64,000 nt of DNA, from the NCBI RefSeq assembly GCF_007829815.1, contig NZ_VIWT01000001.1, forward strand, positions 124,001 to 188,000, in the 5' to 3' direction. The notes under the pieces were generated by a model. It worked only from the letters and a program-made list of their open reading frames with translations, ran no database searches and was not told where the DNA came from. This DNA comes from Kitasatospora viridis. Lineage in GTDB: Bacteria > Actinomycetota > Actinomycetes > Streptomycetales > Streptomycetaceae. Below, one piece after another: positions 19,343 through 30,352 of this stretch. The position numbers and the translations under genes were made by a program. The first letter of the stretch is position 1. Each line of letters begins with the position of its first letter.

Positions 19343-21484
19343 GTGGAACGGCAGAGCACGGCGCGGCGCGGGAACCTGCCCGCTGAACTGACCAGCTTCA
19401 CCGGACGGCACGCCGAACTGGCCGCCCTGGCCGCCCTGCTGACCGGCCCTCGGCTGGTCACCGTGACCGGGCCCGGCGGGGTCGGCAAGACCCGGCTGGC
19501 GCTGCGCGCGGCCGCGCTGGCCGCCGAGGAGGCCTTCCTGGTCGAGGTCGGCGAGCTGCACGACCCGCTGCTGCTCGGCCACGCGGTGCTGACCGCGCTC
19601 GGGCTCACCGACGGCACGGCGCGCCCGCCGCTGGACGTGCTGGTCGAGCAACTCGCCGAGCGCCGGCTGCTGCTGGTGCTGGACGGCTGCGAGCACCTGG
19701 TGGCCGCCTGCGCCGAGCTGACGGCGGCGCTGCTGCGGGCGCTGCCCCGGCTGCGGGTGCTGGCCACCAGCCGGGAGGCGCTGCGCACCGCCGGAGAGCA
19801 CCTGCTGCCGGTGGCGCCGCTGCCGGTCGGCGCGCCGCCGGGGGTGCTGCCGGAGGCCGTGCGGCTGTTCGCCGACCGGGCGGCGGCGGTGCTGCCGGGC
19901 TTCGAACTGCGCACCGAGCAGCAGCGCGCGGAGGCGGTGGCGCTCTGCCGCCGCCTGGACGGGATCCCGTTGGCCCTGGAGCTCGCGGCCGGGCGGCTGC
20001 GGGCGCTGTCGGTGCGCCAGATCGCGCTCCGGCTGGACGACCGGTTCGAGCTGCTCACCGGCGGCGACCGCGGCGCGGCGCCCCGGCACCGCACGCTGCG
20101 CACCGCGATCGGCTGGAGCCACGAGCTCTGCAGCATGCAGGAACGTTTGCTCTGGGCCCGGCTCTCGGTCTTCGCCGGCGACTTCGACCTGGAGGCCGCC
20201 GAACACGTCTGCGCCGGCGACGGCCTCGACTCCGAGCAGGTGCTCGACCTGCTCGGCGAACTGGTCGCCAAGTCGGTGCTGCTGCGGATCGCCGGCCCGG
20301 AAGGCCCCCAGGGCCACCCGGTGCGCTACCGGCTGCTCGACACCCTGCGCGACTACGGCGCCGGCTGGCTGCGCGGCAGCGGCGCCGAGCACCGGCTGCG
20401 CCGCCGGCACCGCGACTGGTACCTGGGCCTGGCCACCTGGGGTGAGCTGGAGTGGTTCGGCCCCCGGCAGGCCGAGACCGCCGAGCGCACCTCGCTGGAG
20501 CACAGCAACCTGCGGGCCGCGCTGGAGTTCTGCCTCGGCGAACCGGGCGAGGAGCAGCTCGCCCTGCTGCTGGCCGGCACGCTCTGGTACTTCTGGGTCG
20601 GCTGCGGACACCTGGGCGAGGGCCGGCACTGGCTGGAGCGGGCGCTGGCGCTGGACCGCACCCCCACCGACGCCCGGGCCAAGGCGCTCTGGGTGACCGG
20701 CTACACCGCGATCCTGCAGGGCGACCGGGCCCGCGCACTGCCGCTGCTGGAGGAGTGCCGCCGCCAGGCGCTGGCCCGCGGCGACGACCGGGCGCTGGCC
20801 TACGCGCTGCACCGGCTGGGCTGCGCCGCGCTGATCGGCGACGAGCCGGCCCGGGCCGCCGAGCTGTTCCGGGAGGCCCTGGAGCGCTACGAGGCGGTCG
20901 GCGAGCTGAACAGCAACGTGCTGATGGCGGTCTTCGAACTGGGCCTGGCCCACCTGTTCCAGGGCGAGCTGGCCGAGGGCGAGGAGTGCATGGCCCGGGT
21001 CCGCACGGTCTGCGAGGAGCACGGTGAGCAGTGGGCCTACGCGTACGGACTCTACGCGCGTGCCTACTCGCAGTGGCTGGCCGGCGAGGTGCGCCAGGCC
21101 CGGGCCTTCGCCCGGGAGAGCGTGCGGCTGCACTTCGGCTTCCGCGACCTGGTCGGCATCGTGCTCGGCCTGGAGCTGCTGGCGCTGCTGGAGACCGAGC
21201 GCGGGGAGCTGCTGGAGGCCCGGCTGCTGCAGGGCGCGGCGCACCGGATCTGGCAGGCCGTCGGCGTGCCGCTGTTCGGCTCGGCGGGCTTCAACGCGGC
21301 GCACCGGGAGTGCGCCCGGCGGGCCCGGGCCGGGCTGACCGAGGCGGAGTTCGCCGACGCCTTCGACCGGGGCGGCGCACTGGACCTGCCGACCGCCGTG
21401 CACCGGGCGCTCGGCGAGCAGCCGTCGGCCGAGGCGCACGCCGCGGCGACGGACTGCGTGCTGCTCGGCCGGCGGCCGATCTGA
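19343..21484 (+). CDS. STAND/NB-ARC ATPase with TPR repeats, no DNA-binding domain
   Basis: A 713-residue protein. The NTPase begins at about residue 15 (LTSFTGRHAELAALAALL), with Walker A GPGGVGKT at about 40-47, Walker B LLLVLDGCEHL, a sensor ATSREALR and the GxPLALELAA motif of the NB-ARC/AfsR group. A winged-helix linker follows and then a TPR-rich helical domain (about 400-690). Relatives usually carry a BTAD/OmpR-type HTH at the N-terminus or a LuxR HTH at the C-terminus; here both ends lack one, and the frame closes naturally before a terminator. AGGAGG stands 4 nt before GTG 19343. It may act by protein contact rather than DNA binding. Confidence 0.8.
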   Translation: MERQSTARRGNLPAELTSFTGRHAELAALAALLTGPRLVTVTGPGGVGKTRLALRAAALAAEEAFLVEVGELHDPLLLGHAVLTALGLTDGTARPPLDVLVEQLAERRLLLVLDGCEHLVAACAELTAALLRALPRLRVLATSREALRTAGEHLLPVAPLPVGAPPGVLPEAVRLFADRAAAVLPGFELRTEQQRAEAVALCRRLDGIPLALELAAGRLRALSVRQIALRLDDRFELLTGGDRGAAPRHRTLRTAIGWSHELCSMQERLLWARLSVFAGDFDLEAAEHVCAGDGLDSEQVLDLLGELVAKSVLLRIAGPEGPQGHPVRYRLLDTLRDYGAGWLRGSGAEHRLRRRHRDWYLGLATWGELEWFGPRQAETAERTSLEHSNLRAALEFCLGEPGEEQLALLLAGTLWYFWVGCGHLGEGRHWLERALALDRTPTDARAKALWVTGYTAILQGDRARALPLLEECRRQALARGDDRALAYALHRLGCAALIGDEPARAAELFREALERYEAVGELNSNVLMAVFELGLAHLFQGELAEGEECMARVRTVCEEHGEQWAYAYGLYARAYSQWLAGEVRQARAFARESVRLHFGFRDLVGIVLGLELLALLETERGELLEARLLQGAAHRIWQAVGVPLFGSAGFNAAHRECARRARAGLTEAEFADAFDRGGALDLPTAVHRALGEQPSAEAHAAATDCVLLGRRPI

Positions 21485-21510
21485 CGGACCCTCGGCTCCC
21501 CGGAACGCAA

Positions 21511-21548
21511 CGGGCCCCCGCCACCGGCGAACCGGTGACGGGGGCCCG
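21511..21548. terminator. Bidirectional terminator between the STAND ATPase gene and rpsD
   Basis: A 17-bp stem around a CGAA loop: the outer arm CGGGCCCCCG pairs fully and the inner CCACCGG pairs with CCGGTGA but for one position. It serves two convergent genes. Confidence 0.8.
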
Positions 21549-21576
21549 AGGAGGCGCTGAGTGCGCTACCCGCGGA

Positions 21577-22191
21577 TCAACGCGAGTAGTACTCGACGAC
21601 CAGCTGCTCGTCGCAGATCACGGGGACCTCACGACGCTGCGGCATGCGGTCCAGGCGGAAGGCCAGCGCCTTGAGGTTGACCTCAAGGTACTTCGGGGTC
21701 GCGCCCTCGCCCGCGTAGCCACCCTCACGGGCGACCTGGAACGGGACCTTCTCCTTGGACTTGTCCTTGACCGTGACGACGTAGCCCGGCTTCATCTGGA
21801 ACGACGGCTTGTTGACCTTGCTGCCGTTGACCTGGATGTGGCCGTGCACGACCATCTGGCGGGCCTGGTAGATGGTCCGGGCGATGCCCGAACGCAGCAC
21901 CAGAGCGTCGAGACGGGTCTCGAGCTCGGCGACCAGGACCTCACCGGTCTTGCCCTCGGCCTTGCGGGCACGGTCGAAGGCGCGAGCCATCTGCTTCTCG
22001 CTCAGGTCGTACTGGGCGCGCAGACGCTGCTTCTCGAGCAGACGGACCTTGTAGTCCGAGTTCTGCTTGCGGCCACGGCCGTGCTGGCCGGGCGGGTACG
22101 GGCGGGCCTCGAAGTACTTGACGGACTTCGGGGTCAGCGGAACGCCAAGAGCGCGAGCGATCTTGACCTTGGGGCGCTTCTGGTTCGCCAT
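21577..22191 (-). CDS. rpsD: 30S ribosomal protein S4
   Basis: A 204-residue primary 16S rRNA-binding protein. It contains the S4 fold with the RNA-binding DALVLRSGIARTIYQARQMVVHGHIQVNG segment and the C-terminal ICDEQLVVEYYSR. The N-terminal region (MANQKRPKVKIARALG) lacks the four-Cys zinc knuckle, so this is the zinc-independent form. It stands alone rather than in the rpsM-rpsK-rpoA operon, as is common in streptomycetes. A 290-bp leader lies upstream. Confidence 0.97.
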   Translation of the reverse strand: MANQKRPKVKIARALGVPLTPKSVKYFEARPYPPGQHGRGRKQNSDYKVRLLEKQRLRAQYDLSEKQMARAFDRARKAEGKTGEVLVAELETRLDALVLRSGIARTIYQARQMVVHGHIQVNGSKVNKPSFQMKPGYVVTVKDKSKEKVPFQVAREGGYAGEGATPKYLEVNLKALAFRLDRMPQRREVPVICDEQLVVEYYSR

Positions 22192-22484
22192 GGAACCGGA
22201 ACCTCTTTCGTTCTGTGAATACGGCTGTCACCAGGTGTTGACGGAGGTCGCCTCTCGCGACCCGGAGAAAAAACCACCGGGGTGGTCAGCCGCTCTCCGG
22301 AGCCGGGCACGAACGTGCTTGTACACGGATCAGCAAGTGGTCCGTGACACCGATGACGGTGCGCGACGCTCCTGGCGGCACCGCCCGTGAGCGGGGCCGC
22401 GGGCCGTCGTCCCGCTGGTGCGGCCGGTCAGCCTGCTGGCTGCCGGACCCGGAACTTGGCACTTCGAGCGAGTATACCGGCTGC
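22192..22484 (-). promoter_or_regulatory. rpsD leader/promoter region
   Basis: No gene is seen here. On the minus strand a TATACT -10-like box (22471-22476) lies near the far end, just downstream of rarA; I see no convincing -35 box. Transcription from there would give a leader of about 270 nt with several GC-rich stems, which could serve S4 autoregulation. Both the promoter and the autoregulation are inference. Confidence 0.35.
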
Positions 22485-23834
22485 TTACCGCCCCTTGAGC
22501 CGGCCCCTGGTCCACTCGACCACGTCCGCGTAGCGGGCCTCGCCGCCGTTCCTGGTCGGCTCGTAGTACTCCTTGCCGTGCACCGCGTCCGGGGCGTACT
22601 GCTGGGCGGCGATCGAGCCGGGCAGGTCGTGCGGGTACTGGTAGCCCTGGGCGTGGCCCAGCTTGGCCGCGCCGGCGTAGTGGCCGTCCCGCAGGTGCGG
22701 CGGCACCGCGCCGGCCAGGCCCTGCCGGACGTCGGCCAGCGCCGCGTCGATCGCCAGGTAGGCGGCGTTCGACTTGGGCGCCAGGGCCAGCGCGATGGCG
22801 GCCTGGGAGAGGATGATCCGGGCCTCCGGGAAGCCGATCAGCGCCACCGCCTGGGCGGCCGCGACCGCGGTGGGCAGCGCCGTCGGGTCGGCCAGGCCGA
22901 TGTCCTCGCTGGCCGAGATCATCAGCCGGCGGGCGATGAACCGCGGGTCCTCCCCCGCCTCGATCATCCGGGCCAGGTAGTGCAGGGTGGCGTCCACGTC
23001 GCTGCCCCGGATCGACTTGATCAGCGCGCTGGCCACGTCGTAGTGCTGGTCGCCGTCCTTGTCGTAGCGCACGGCGGCCTGGTTGACCGCGGTCTCGGTC
23101 ACCGCCAGCGAGATCTCCGCCAGGCCCTGCTCCAGCGCCGCGCCGGCCGCCGCCTCCAGCGTGGTCAGCGCCCGCCGGGCGTCCCCGCCGGCCAGCCGGA
23201 CCAGGTGGTCCTCGGCCTCCTGACCCAGCGTCACCTCGCCGTTCAGCCCGCGCTCGTCGGCCGTCGCGCGGCGCAGCAGCGCCCGGACGTCCTCGTCGGT
23301 GAGCGACTGCAGGGTGAGCAGCAGCGAGCGGGAGAGCAGCGGGGAGATCACCGAGAAGTACGGGTTCTCGGTGGTGGCGGCGATCAGGGTGACCCAGCGG
23401 TTCTCCACCGCGGGCAGCAGCGAGTCCTGCTGGGCCTTGGAGAAGCGGTGGATCTCGTCGAGGAAGAGCACCGTCTCCCGGCCGCTCATCCCGACCGCCC
23501 GGCGGGCGCCCTCGATCACCGCGCGGACCTCCTTGACCCCGGCGGTGATCGCGGAGAGCTCGACGAAGCGGCCCTCCACGGCCTGGCTGATCACGTGGGC
23601 CAGCGTGGTCTTGCCGGTGCCGGGCGGACCCCAGAGGATCACCGAGCTGGTCGCCGCCGGGCCCTTGGCGCCGGCCACCAGGCGGCGCAGCGGCGAGCCG
23701 TCCTTCAGCAGCTGGCGCTGCCCGGCCACCTCGTCCAGCGTGCGCGGGCGCATCCGCACGGCCAGCGGCGCCCGCCCGGGCTCGGCGGCCTGGTGCTGTT
23801 CGGCGGCGGCGGTGAAGAGGTCCGGTTCGTCCAC
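22485..23834 (-). CDS. rarA: Replication-associated recombination protein A (MgsA/RarA ATPase)
   Basis: A 449-residue AAA+ clamp-loader-like ATPase that acts at stalled replication forks. Walker [10 protein letters not shown] is at 69-77, Walker B is [23 protein letters not shown], and the sensor 1 region is [17 protein letters not shown]. The C-terminal helical tetramerisation domain ends with a typical [19 protein letters not shown] segment. GTG 23834 is used. It is followed by the rpsD leader and preceded by a kinase gene on the same strand 40 bp away. Confidence 0.94.
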   Translation of the reverse strand: MDEPDLFTAAAEQHQAAEPGRAPLAVRMRPRTLDEVAGQRQLLKDGSPLRRLVAGAKGPAATSSVILWGPPGTGKTTLAHVISQAVEGRFVELSAITAGVKEVRAVIEGARRAVGMSGRETVLFLDEIHRFSKAQQDSLLPAVENRWVTLIAATTENPYFSVISPLLSRSLLLTLQSLTDEDVRALLRRATADERGLNGEVTLGQEAEDHLVRLAGGDARRALTTLEAAAGAALEQGLAEISLAVTETAVNQAAVRYDKDGDQHYDVASALIKSIRGSDVDATLHYLARMIEAGEDPRFIARRLMISASEDIGLADPTALPTAVAAAQAVALIGFPEARIILSQAAIALALAPKSNAAYLAIDAALADVRQGLAGAVPPHLRDGHYAGAAKLGHAQGYQYPHDLPGSIAAQQYAPDAVHGKEYYEPTRNGGEARYADVVEWTRGRLKGR

Positions 23835-23874
23835 CCCGCCACCCTAATGGGCACCGCGGACAGCCCGGGGCGGC

Positions 23875-25572
23875 TCAGGGGGTGGCACCGCTGTAGGTCA
23901 GGGTCGCCTCCAGGACCTTGGCGACCACGTCACCGCCGGAGTAGGTCGCGGTGCTGTCCGCGTTCAGGTAGAGGTGGGCGCTGAAGTCCGTCTCGCAGCC
24001 GGCTGGGTTGGAGCCGGCCGCGGAGGGACCGGACAGCTCCACCTCGGTGTCGGAGGTGCCCCGCACGGTGTAGCTGTACTCGCAGGTCAAGCTGCTGGAG
24101 AGGGTGAAGGTGGCCTGGGCCTGGGCCTGGTGCTGGTCCGTGCCGTTGACGATGTCCAGCGCCATGGTGCCCGCCCTGCCCGCCGGGTTCCCGTCCTGTC
24201 CGGCGATCGGGCCGGACCAGTGGCCGTAGAACTTGAGCGGGACGATCGGGCTCGCCGACGGCGACTGGCCGGTGCCGCTCGCACCCGCCTTGCCGCTCCC
24301 GCCGCCCATGTTCGCCACCGCGATCACCCCGCCCGCCAGCAGCAGCGCGCCGACGGTGATCACGATCGCCGACCTGGTGCGGTCCTTCGGCGGCGGCGGA
24401 TCCGCGGGCAGCCCCATCCGCACCCGGCGGCGGCGCTCGGCCTCCTGGCTCGCGACCTGCCCGCGGCGCTCGGCCTCCTCGCGCTCCCGCTGGCGCCGCA
24501 GCAGCTCGGCGACCCGGTTCTGCTCCGGGTCCTGCACGGCCTGCGGCTTCGGCGGCGCCTGCGGCACCACCGTGGCGGCCGCGGTCGGCGGGTGGACCGG
24601 CGGGTGGGCCGGCGGCTCGGCCGGGCGCACCGGCACGGCCGCGAGCCGCTGGGTGCCCGGGTGCTGCACAGCGGCGTCCAGGTTCAGCAGCTCGGCCATC
24701 CGCCGGGAGATCCGCGCCATCAGCGGCGCGGCCAGCCAGCCCTGGTCCACCAGCACCCGGGCGCCCTGCGGGGCCAGCCGGGCGGCCAGCTGCGCCGGGG
24801 TCGGCCGGGCGGCCGGGTCCTTGGCCAGGCAGGCCGCCGCGATCTCCCGCAACTCCCCCTGCAGCGTGCCGAGTTCGGGCTCGCCGTGGGCCACCTTGTA
24901 GAGCAGGGTGGCGGCGCTCTCGGCGTGGAACGGCCCCTGCCCGGTGGCGGCGAAGACCAGCACCGCGCCCAGCTGGAACACGTCCGAGGCGGCCCCGAGA
25001 CCGAGCCCCTGCACCTGCTCGGGCGACATGTAGCCGGGCGAGCCGACCACGTAGCCGGACTGGGTGAGCCCGGCCGTGGTGCTGCCGTCCAGCGCCCGCG
25101 CGATCCCGAAGTCGATCAGCACCGGCCCGTCCGGCGACAGCATCACGTTGGACGGCTTGACGTCCCGGTGGATCAGCCCGAGCCCGTGCACCGCCGCCAG
25201 CGCCTCGGCCAGGCCCGCGACCAGCGCCCGCACCCCGTGCTCGGCGAGCGGGCCGAACTCGGCCACCGCCTCGGCCAGCGCCGGCCCGGCCACGTAGCCG
25301 GTCGCCACCCAGGGCTCGGCGGACTCGGTGTCGGCGTCCAGCACCGGCGCCGTCCAGCTGCCGCCGACCCGGCGGGCGGCCTCGACCTCGCGCCGGAACC
25401 GGCCGAGGAACTCCGCGTCCGACGCCAGCTCGGACTTGACCCGCTTGACCGCCACCGTGCGCCCGCCCGGGCTGCGGCCGAGGTACACCTGACCCATCCC
25501 GCCGGCGCCGAGCCGACCCAACAGCCGGTACGGCCCGACCTCGACCGGATCCCCCGGTGCCAACGGCTGCAT
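23875..25572 (-). CDS. Membrane Ser/Thr protein kinase with extracellular domain
   Basis: A 565-residue Hanks-type kinase. The kinase domain (about 13-275) has the glycine loop GRLGAGGMGQVYLG at 19-32, Lys43, catalytic HRDVKPSN at 135-142 and DFG at 154-156, then GYMSPEQ. A Pro-rich linker and a charged, Gln/Arg-rich stretch (about 300-395) follow. A single transmembrane helix lies at about 398-418 and an extracellular domain of roughly 145 residues with two Cys residues follows, without PASTA repeats. The ligand is unknown. The neighbouring kinase gene encodes a near-copy of the kinase domain, so the pair arose by tandem duplication. Confidence 0.9.
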   Translation of the reverse strand: MQPLAPGDPVEVGPYRLLGRLGAGGMGQVYLGRSPGGRTVAVKRVKSELASDAEFLGRFRREVEAARRVGGSWTAPVLDADTESAEPWVATGYVAGPALAEAVAEFGPLAEHGVRALVAGLAEALAAVHGLGLIHRDVKPSNVMLSPDGPVLIDFGIARALDGSTTAGLTQSGYVVGSPGYMSPEQVQGLGLGAASDVFQLGAVLVFAATGQGPFHAESAATLLYKVAHGEPELGTLQGELREIAAACLAKDPAARPTPAQLAARLAPQGARVLVDQGWLAAPLMARISRRMAELLNLDAAVQHPGTQRLAAVPVRPAEPPAHPPVHPPTAAATVVPQAPPKPQAVQDPEQNRVAELLRRQREREEAERRGQVASQEAERRRRVRMGLPADPPPPKDRTRSAIVITVGALLLAGGVIAVANMGGGSGKAGASGTGQSPSASPIVPLKFYGHWSGPIAGQDGNPAGRAGTMALDIVNGTDQHQAQAQATFTLSSSLTCEYSYTVRGTSDTEVELSGPSAAGSNPAGCETDFSAHLYLNADSTATYSGGDVVAKVLEATLTYSGATP

Positions 25573-25663
25573 GCGCCTCTTCTCCCCCGTACGCCCGATC
25601 GACGGCCCTGATCATGGCGGCGGCCGGAGGTCGGACACAAGTCCGGTGCGTGGAGGCCCCCCG

Positions 25664-26884
25664 TCAGTTCCCGGGCAGGTTCACCGCCAGCGCGATCAGG
25701 CCGAGGATGAAGGCCGTCATCAGGCCGACGGTGGTCAGCAGCTTGAGCCAGATCCGGCCCTCGCTCTCCTCGCCCGGCTCCTCGCCGGTGGCCGGCAGCG
25801 GCTCGGCGGCCGGCCAACCCGGCTGGTCCGGGATCGGCCGGGCGTCGTACGACACGGCCGGCGCGGACGACACCGCCGGCGCGGACGCCGCGGCCGGCTC
25901 CGCGGGCGAGGGAGGCGCGGTCGGCACTGGAGGCGCGGTCGGCACGGGAGGCACGGCCAGCCGGTGGGTCTGCGGCGCCGGCCCGGCGTCCAGGTTCAGC
26001 ATGTCCGTCACCCGGCGCAGGATCTGCGCCATCAGCGGCGCCGCCAGCCAACCGTGGTCCACCAGCGTCCTGGCCCCCTGCGGCGCCAGGCCCTCGGCCA
26101 GCTGCGCCGGAGTCGGCCGGGCGGCCGGGTCCTTGGCCAGGCAGGCCGCCGCGATCTGCCACAGCTCGCCGTGCAGCCCGCTCAGGTCCGGCTCACCGTA
26201 GAGCACCCGGTGCAGCACGGCCGGCGCGTGCGGGCCGGGGAACGGCTCGTGGCCGGTGGCCGCGAAGACCAGCACCGCACCGAGCTGGAAGACGTCCGAG
26301 GCGGCGCCCAGCGGCTCGCCCGCCGCCTGCTCCGGCGACATGTAGCCGGCCGTCCCGATCACGTAGCCGGTGCTGGTCAGCCCGGCGGTGTGGCTGCCGT
26401 CCAGCGCCCGGGCGATGCCGAAGTCGATCAGCACCGGCCCGTTCGAGGAGAGCATCACGTTGGGCGGCTTGATGTCCCGGTGGATCAGCCCCATCCCGTG
26501 CACCGCCGCCAGCGCCTCCGCCAGCCCGGCCACCAGCACCCGCGCCGAGTGCTCGCTGAGCGGGCCGAACTCCTTGACCGCCTCCTCCAGCGAGGCCCCG
26601 GCGACGTAGCCGGTGGCCACCCAGGGCTCGGCGGAGTCGGTGTCGGCGTCCAGCACCGGCGCCGTCCAGTCGCCGCCGACCCGCTGGGCCGCCGCCACCT
26701 CGCGGCGGAACCGGCCCAGGAACTCCGCGTCGGCCGCCAGGTCCGACCTGACCTGCTTGATCGCCACCGTGCGCCCGCCGGGGCTGCGGCCGAGGTACAC
26801 CTGGCCCATGCCGCCCGCGCCCAGCCGCCCGAGCAGCCGGTACGGTCCGACCTCCGTCGGATCCCCCGCAGCCAGCGGTTTCAC
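25664..26884 (-). CDS. Tail-anchored Ser/Thr protein kinase
   Basis: A 406-residue Hanks kinase whose catalytic domain closely parallels its neighbour's: GRLGAGGMGQVYLG at 19-32, Lys43, HRDIKPPN at 135-142 and DFG at 154-156. After a Pro/Ala-rich linker (about 300-360) the protein ends with one hydrophobic helix (about 376-402, LKLLTTVGLMTAFILGLIAL), leaving almost nothing outside. It therefore lacks an extracellular sensor and must take its signal from inside, from the membrane or from partner kinases. GTG 26884 is the start. It lies 91 bp upstream of the other kinase gene and is probably co-transcribed. Confidence 0.9.
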   Translation of the reverse strand: MKPLAAGDPTEVGPYRLLGRLGAGGMGQVYLGRSPGGRTVAIKQVRSDLAADAEFLGRFRREVAAAQRVGGDWTAPVLDADTDSAEPWVATGYVAGASLEEAVKEFGPLSEHSARVLVAGLAEALAAVHGMGLIHRDIKPPNVMLSSNGPVLIDFGIARALDGSHTAGLTSTGYVIGTAGYMSPEQAAGEPLGAASDVFQLGAVLVFAATGHEPFPGPHAPAVLHRVLYGEPDLSGLHGELWQIAAACLAKDPAARPTPAQLAEGLAPQGARTLVDHGWLAAPLMAQILRRVTDMLNLDAGPAPQTHRLAVPPVPTAPPVPTAPPSPAEPAAASAPAVSSAPAVSYDARPIPDQPGWPAAEPLPATGEEPGEESEGRIWLKLLTTVGLMTAFILGLIALAVNLPGN

Positions 26885-26951
26885 GCGCCCACCCCCATCG
26901 GCTCACTGACGGGCCATCATGGCGGGGCGGCGCACCCGGGCACAAGTCGGG

Positions 26952-27773
26952 TCAGGCCCGCCGCTCCAGCTCGGCCGCGTGGTCGGGGACGTACTTCTGG
27001 AGGTCTCGCGGCGGGCGCTGGTAGCCCTTCGTCGCCGGGCGCGGCGGCAGCGCCACCGGCGGCCTGGTGACGTCGCGGTAGGGGAGGGTGGAGAGCAGGT
27101 GGGAGATCATGTTGATCCGGGCCCGCCGCTTGTCGTCGCTCTCCACCACCTGCCACGGCGAGTCCGGCAGGTCGGTGTGGATGAACATCTCGTCCTTGGC
27201 CCGGGAGTAGTCCTCCCAGCGGCTGATCGACTCGGTGTCCATCGGCGAGAGCTTCCAGCGCCGCATCGGGTCGTCCAGCCGGTCCTGGAAGCGGCGCTGC
27301 TGCTCGGTGTCGCTGACCGAGAACCAGTACTTGCGCAGCTCGATGCCGGCCTCGATCAGCATCCGCTCGAAGGTCGGGCACTGGTGCAGGAACTGCCAGT
27401 ACTCCTGCTCGGAGCAGAAGCCCATCACCCGCTCCACCCCGGCCCGGTTGTACCAGCTGCGGTCGAACAGCACGATCTCCCCCGCGGCCGGCAACTGCTC
27501 CACGTACCGCTGGAAGTACCACTGCCCGCGCTGGCGCTCGGTCGGCGCCGGCAGCGCGACGATCCGCGCCACCCGCGGGTTCAGGTACTGCGTCACCCGC
27601 TTGATCGTGCCGCCCTTCCCGGCCGCGTCCCGCCCCTCGAACACCACCACCAGCCGCACCCCCTCGGCCCGCACCCACTCCTGCAGCTTGACCAGCTCGT
27701 ACTGCAGCCGCAGCAACTCGGCCTCGTACAGCTTCTTCGCCAGCCGGGGCTGCTTGGCGGGTGCATCGCTCAC
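26952..27773 (-). CDS. ppk2: Polyphosphate kinase 2
   Basis: A 273-residue P-loop enzyme that transfers phosphate between polyphosphate and nucleotides. Motifs are VVFEGRDAAGKGGTIKR (Walker A), VLFDRSWYNRAGVERVMGF (Walker B) and the lid LRKYWFSVSDTEQQRRFQDR. Single-domain PPK2s of this sort mainly use nucleoside diphosphates as acceptors, but class cannot be fixed from motifs alone. I prefer the GTG at 27773 because AGGAG stands 6 nt upstream; the frame is open to 27845. An inverted repeat, 27796-27830, lies just upstream and may control it. Confidence 0.92.
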   Translation of the reverse strand: MSDAPAKQPRLAKKLYEAELLRLQYELVKLQEWVRAEGVRLVVVFEGRDAAGKGGTIKRVTQYLNPRVARIVALPAPTERQRGQWYFQRYVEQLPAAGEIVLFDRSWYNRAGVERVMGFCSEQEYWQFLHQCPTFERMLIEAGIELRKYWFSVSDTEQQRRFQDRLDDPMRRWKLSPMDTESISRWEDYSRAKDEMFIHTDLPDSPWQVVESDDKRRARINMISHLLSTLPYRDVTRPPVALPPRPATKGYQRPPRDLQKYVPDHAAELERRA

Positions 27774-27795
27774 GGGGACTCCTGACGGGTCGGTA

Positions 27796-27830
27796 GCTGA
27801 TGATCCCTCAGAGTAAGTCCGATCATCAGC
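27796..27830. promoter_or_regulatory. Inverted repeat GCTGATGATC/GATCATCAGC between Uma2-like gene and ppk2
   Basis: Perfect 10-bp arms separated by 15 nt, 23 bp before the ppk2 start and 18 bp after the Uma2-like gene. It may be an operator for ppk2 or a weak terminator. The first 16 bases recur with one change at 47486-47501. Confidence 0.4.
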
Positions 27831-27848
27831 ACCCGCTCGCCGCACGGC

Positions 27849-28415
27849 TCAGCCCCGCAGCAGCCCCGCCGGGTCGAGCTCCAGCGCGAAGGGATCGTCC
27901 AGTACGGCACGCTCGCCCACCTGGACCAGGCGCTCCTGGTAACTGCCGAGCTCCAGGCGGCCGAGGTAGAAGCGCGGGGCCGGGTCGAGCTCGACCCTCC
28001 AGTAGTGCGGGATGCCCGCGGCGGCGTAGAGCGAGGGCTTGAGGCGCTTGTCACTGACCCGCGTGGAGGGCGAGGCGATCTCGATCACCACAGCGACGTC
28101 GTGGGCGCTCAGGGTCAGGCCGGCCTTCTCGACAGCGAGGGCGTCCGCGATGACCAGGTCAGGGATGAGCAGCCCGTCCGGAACGACGACGTTGACGGCC
28201 TCCAGTGCCTCGAACGGCGCGCCGACCGCCTCGATGGCTGCCGCCAGTGAAGCCCAGAGACGCGAACTGGTGCGCTGGTGCGGCACACCCGGGTTGGGGC
28301 TCATCAGCAGTGCCCCCCCGACCAGCTCGACCCGGTGGTGCGAGTCCTCGGGCAGTGCCAGGACGTCGTCCAACGTCCAGGGCCCGCTGTGCTGCTCAAC
28401 AGCCGCAACGCTCAC
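27849..28415 (-). CDS. Uma2-family protein (PD-(D/E)XK nuclease fold)
   Basis: A 188-residue protein of the Uma2/DUF820 family. Visible core elements are HHRVELVGGALLMSPNPGVPHQR near the N-terminus, the VVPDGLLIPDLVIAD segment with the conserved PDL, and VVIEIASPSTRVSDKRLKPSLYAAAGIPHYW, which supplies the E-x-SPST and K residues of the fold. Family members are abundant in cyanobacteria and actinobacteria; a nuclease role is predicted and largely untested. GGAGGAGG precedes GTG 28415. It is apparently a single gene after the aspS terminator. Confidence 0.88.
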   Translation of the reverse strand: MSVAAVEQHSGPWTLDDVLALPEDSHHRVELVGGALLMSPNPGVPHQRTSSRLWASLAAAIEAVGAPFEALEAVNVVVPDGLLIPDLVIADALAVEKAGLTLSAHDVAVVIEIASPSTRVSDKRLKPSLYAAAGIPHYWRVELDPAPRFYLGRLELGSYQERLVQVGERAVLDDPFALELDPAGLLRG

Positions 28416-28505
28416 GGTCCTTCCTCCTCCTCCGAGTACCTGCCCACATTGTCCCCCGGAGGGGCACCGGGACGGTATCGGTTCACAGTGTCATCCGGAT
28501 AAACG

Positions 28506-28551
28506 ACGACCGGTGACGACCCGTTACGGCAAACGGGTCATCACCGGTCGT
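28506..28551 (-). terminator. Terminator of the hisS-aspS unit
   Basis: 20-bp arms with one mismatch, ACGACCGGTGACGACCCGTT against AACGGGTCATCACCGGTCGT, around a 6-nt loop. It lies 22 bp after the aspS stop. Confidence 0.75.
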
Positions 28552-28573
28552 TGGAGCGCGTGCGGCGCGGGGC

Positions 28574-30348
<1,775 letters not shown>

Positions 30349-30352
<4 letters not shown>

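Noticed and set aside
27849..28415. Uma2-like gene as part of a defence or mobile system
   Set aside because: No recombinase, methylase or partner gene is nearby and base composition matches the surroundings.
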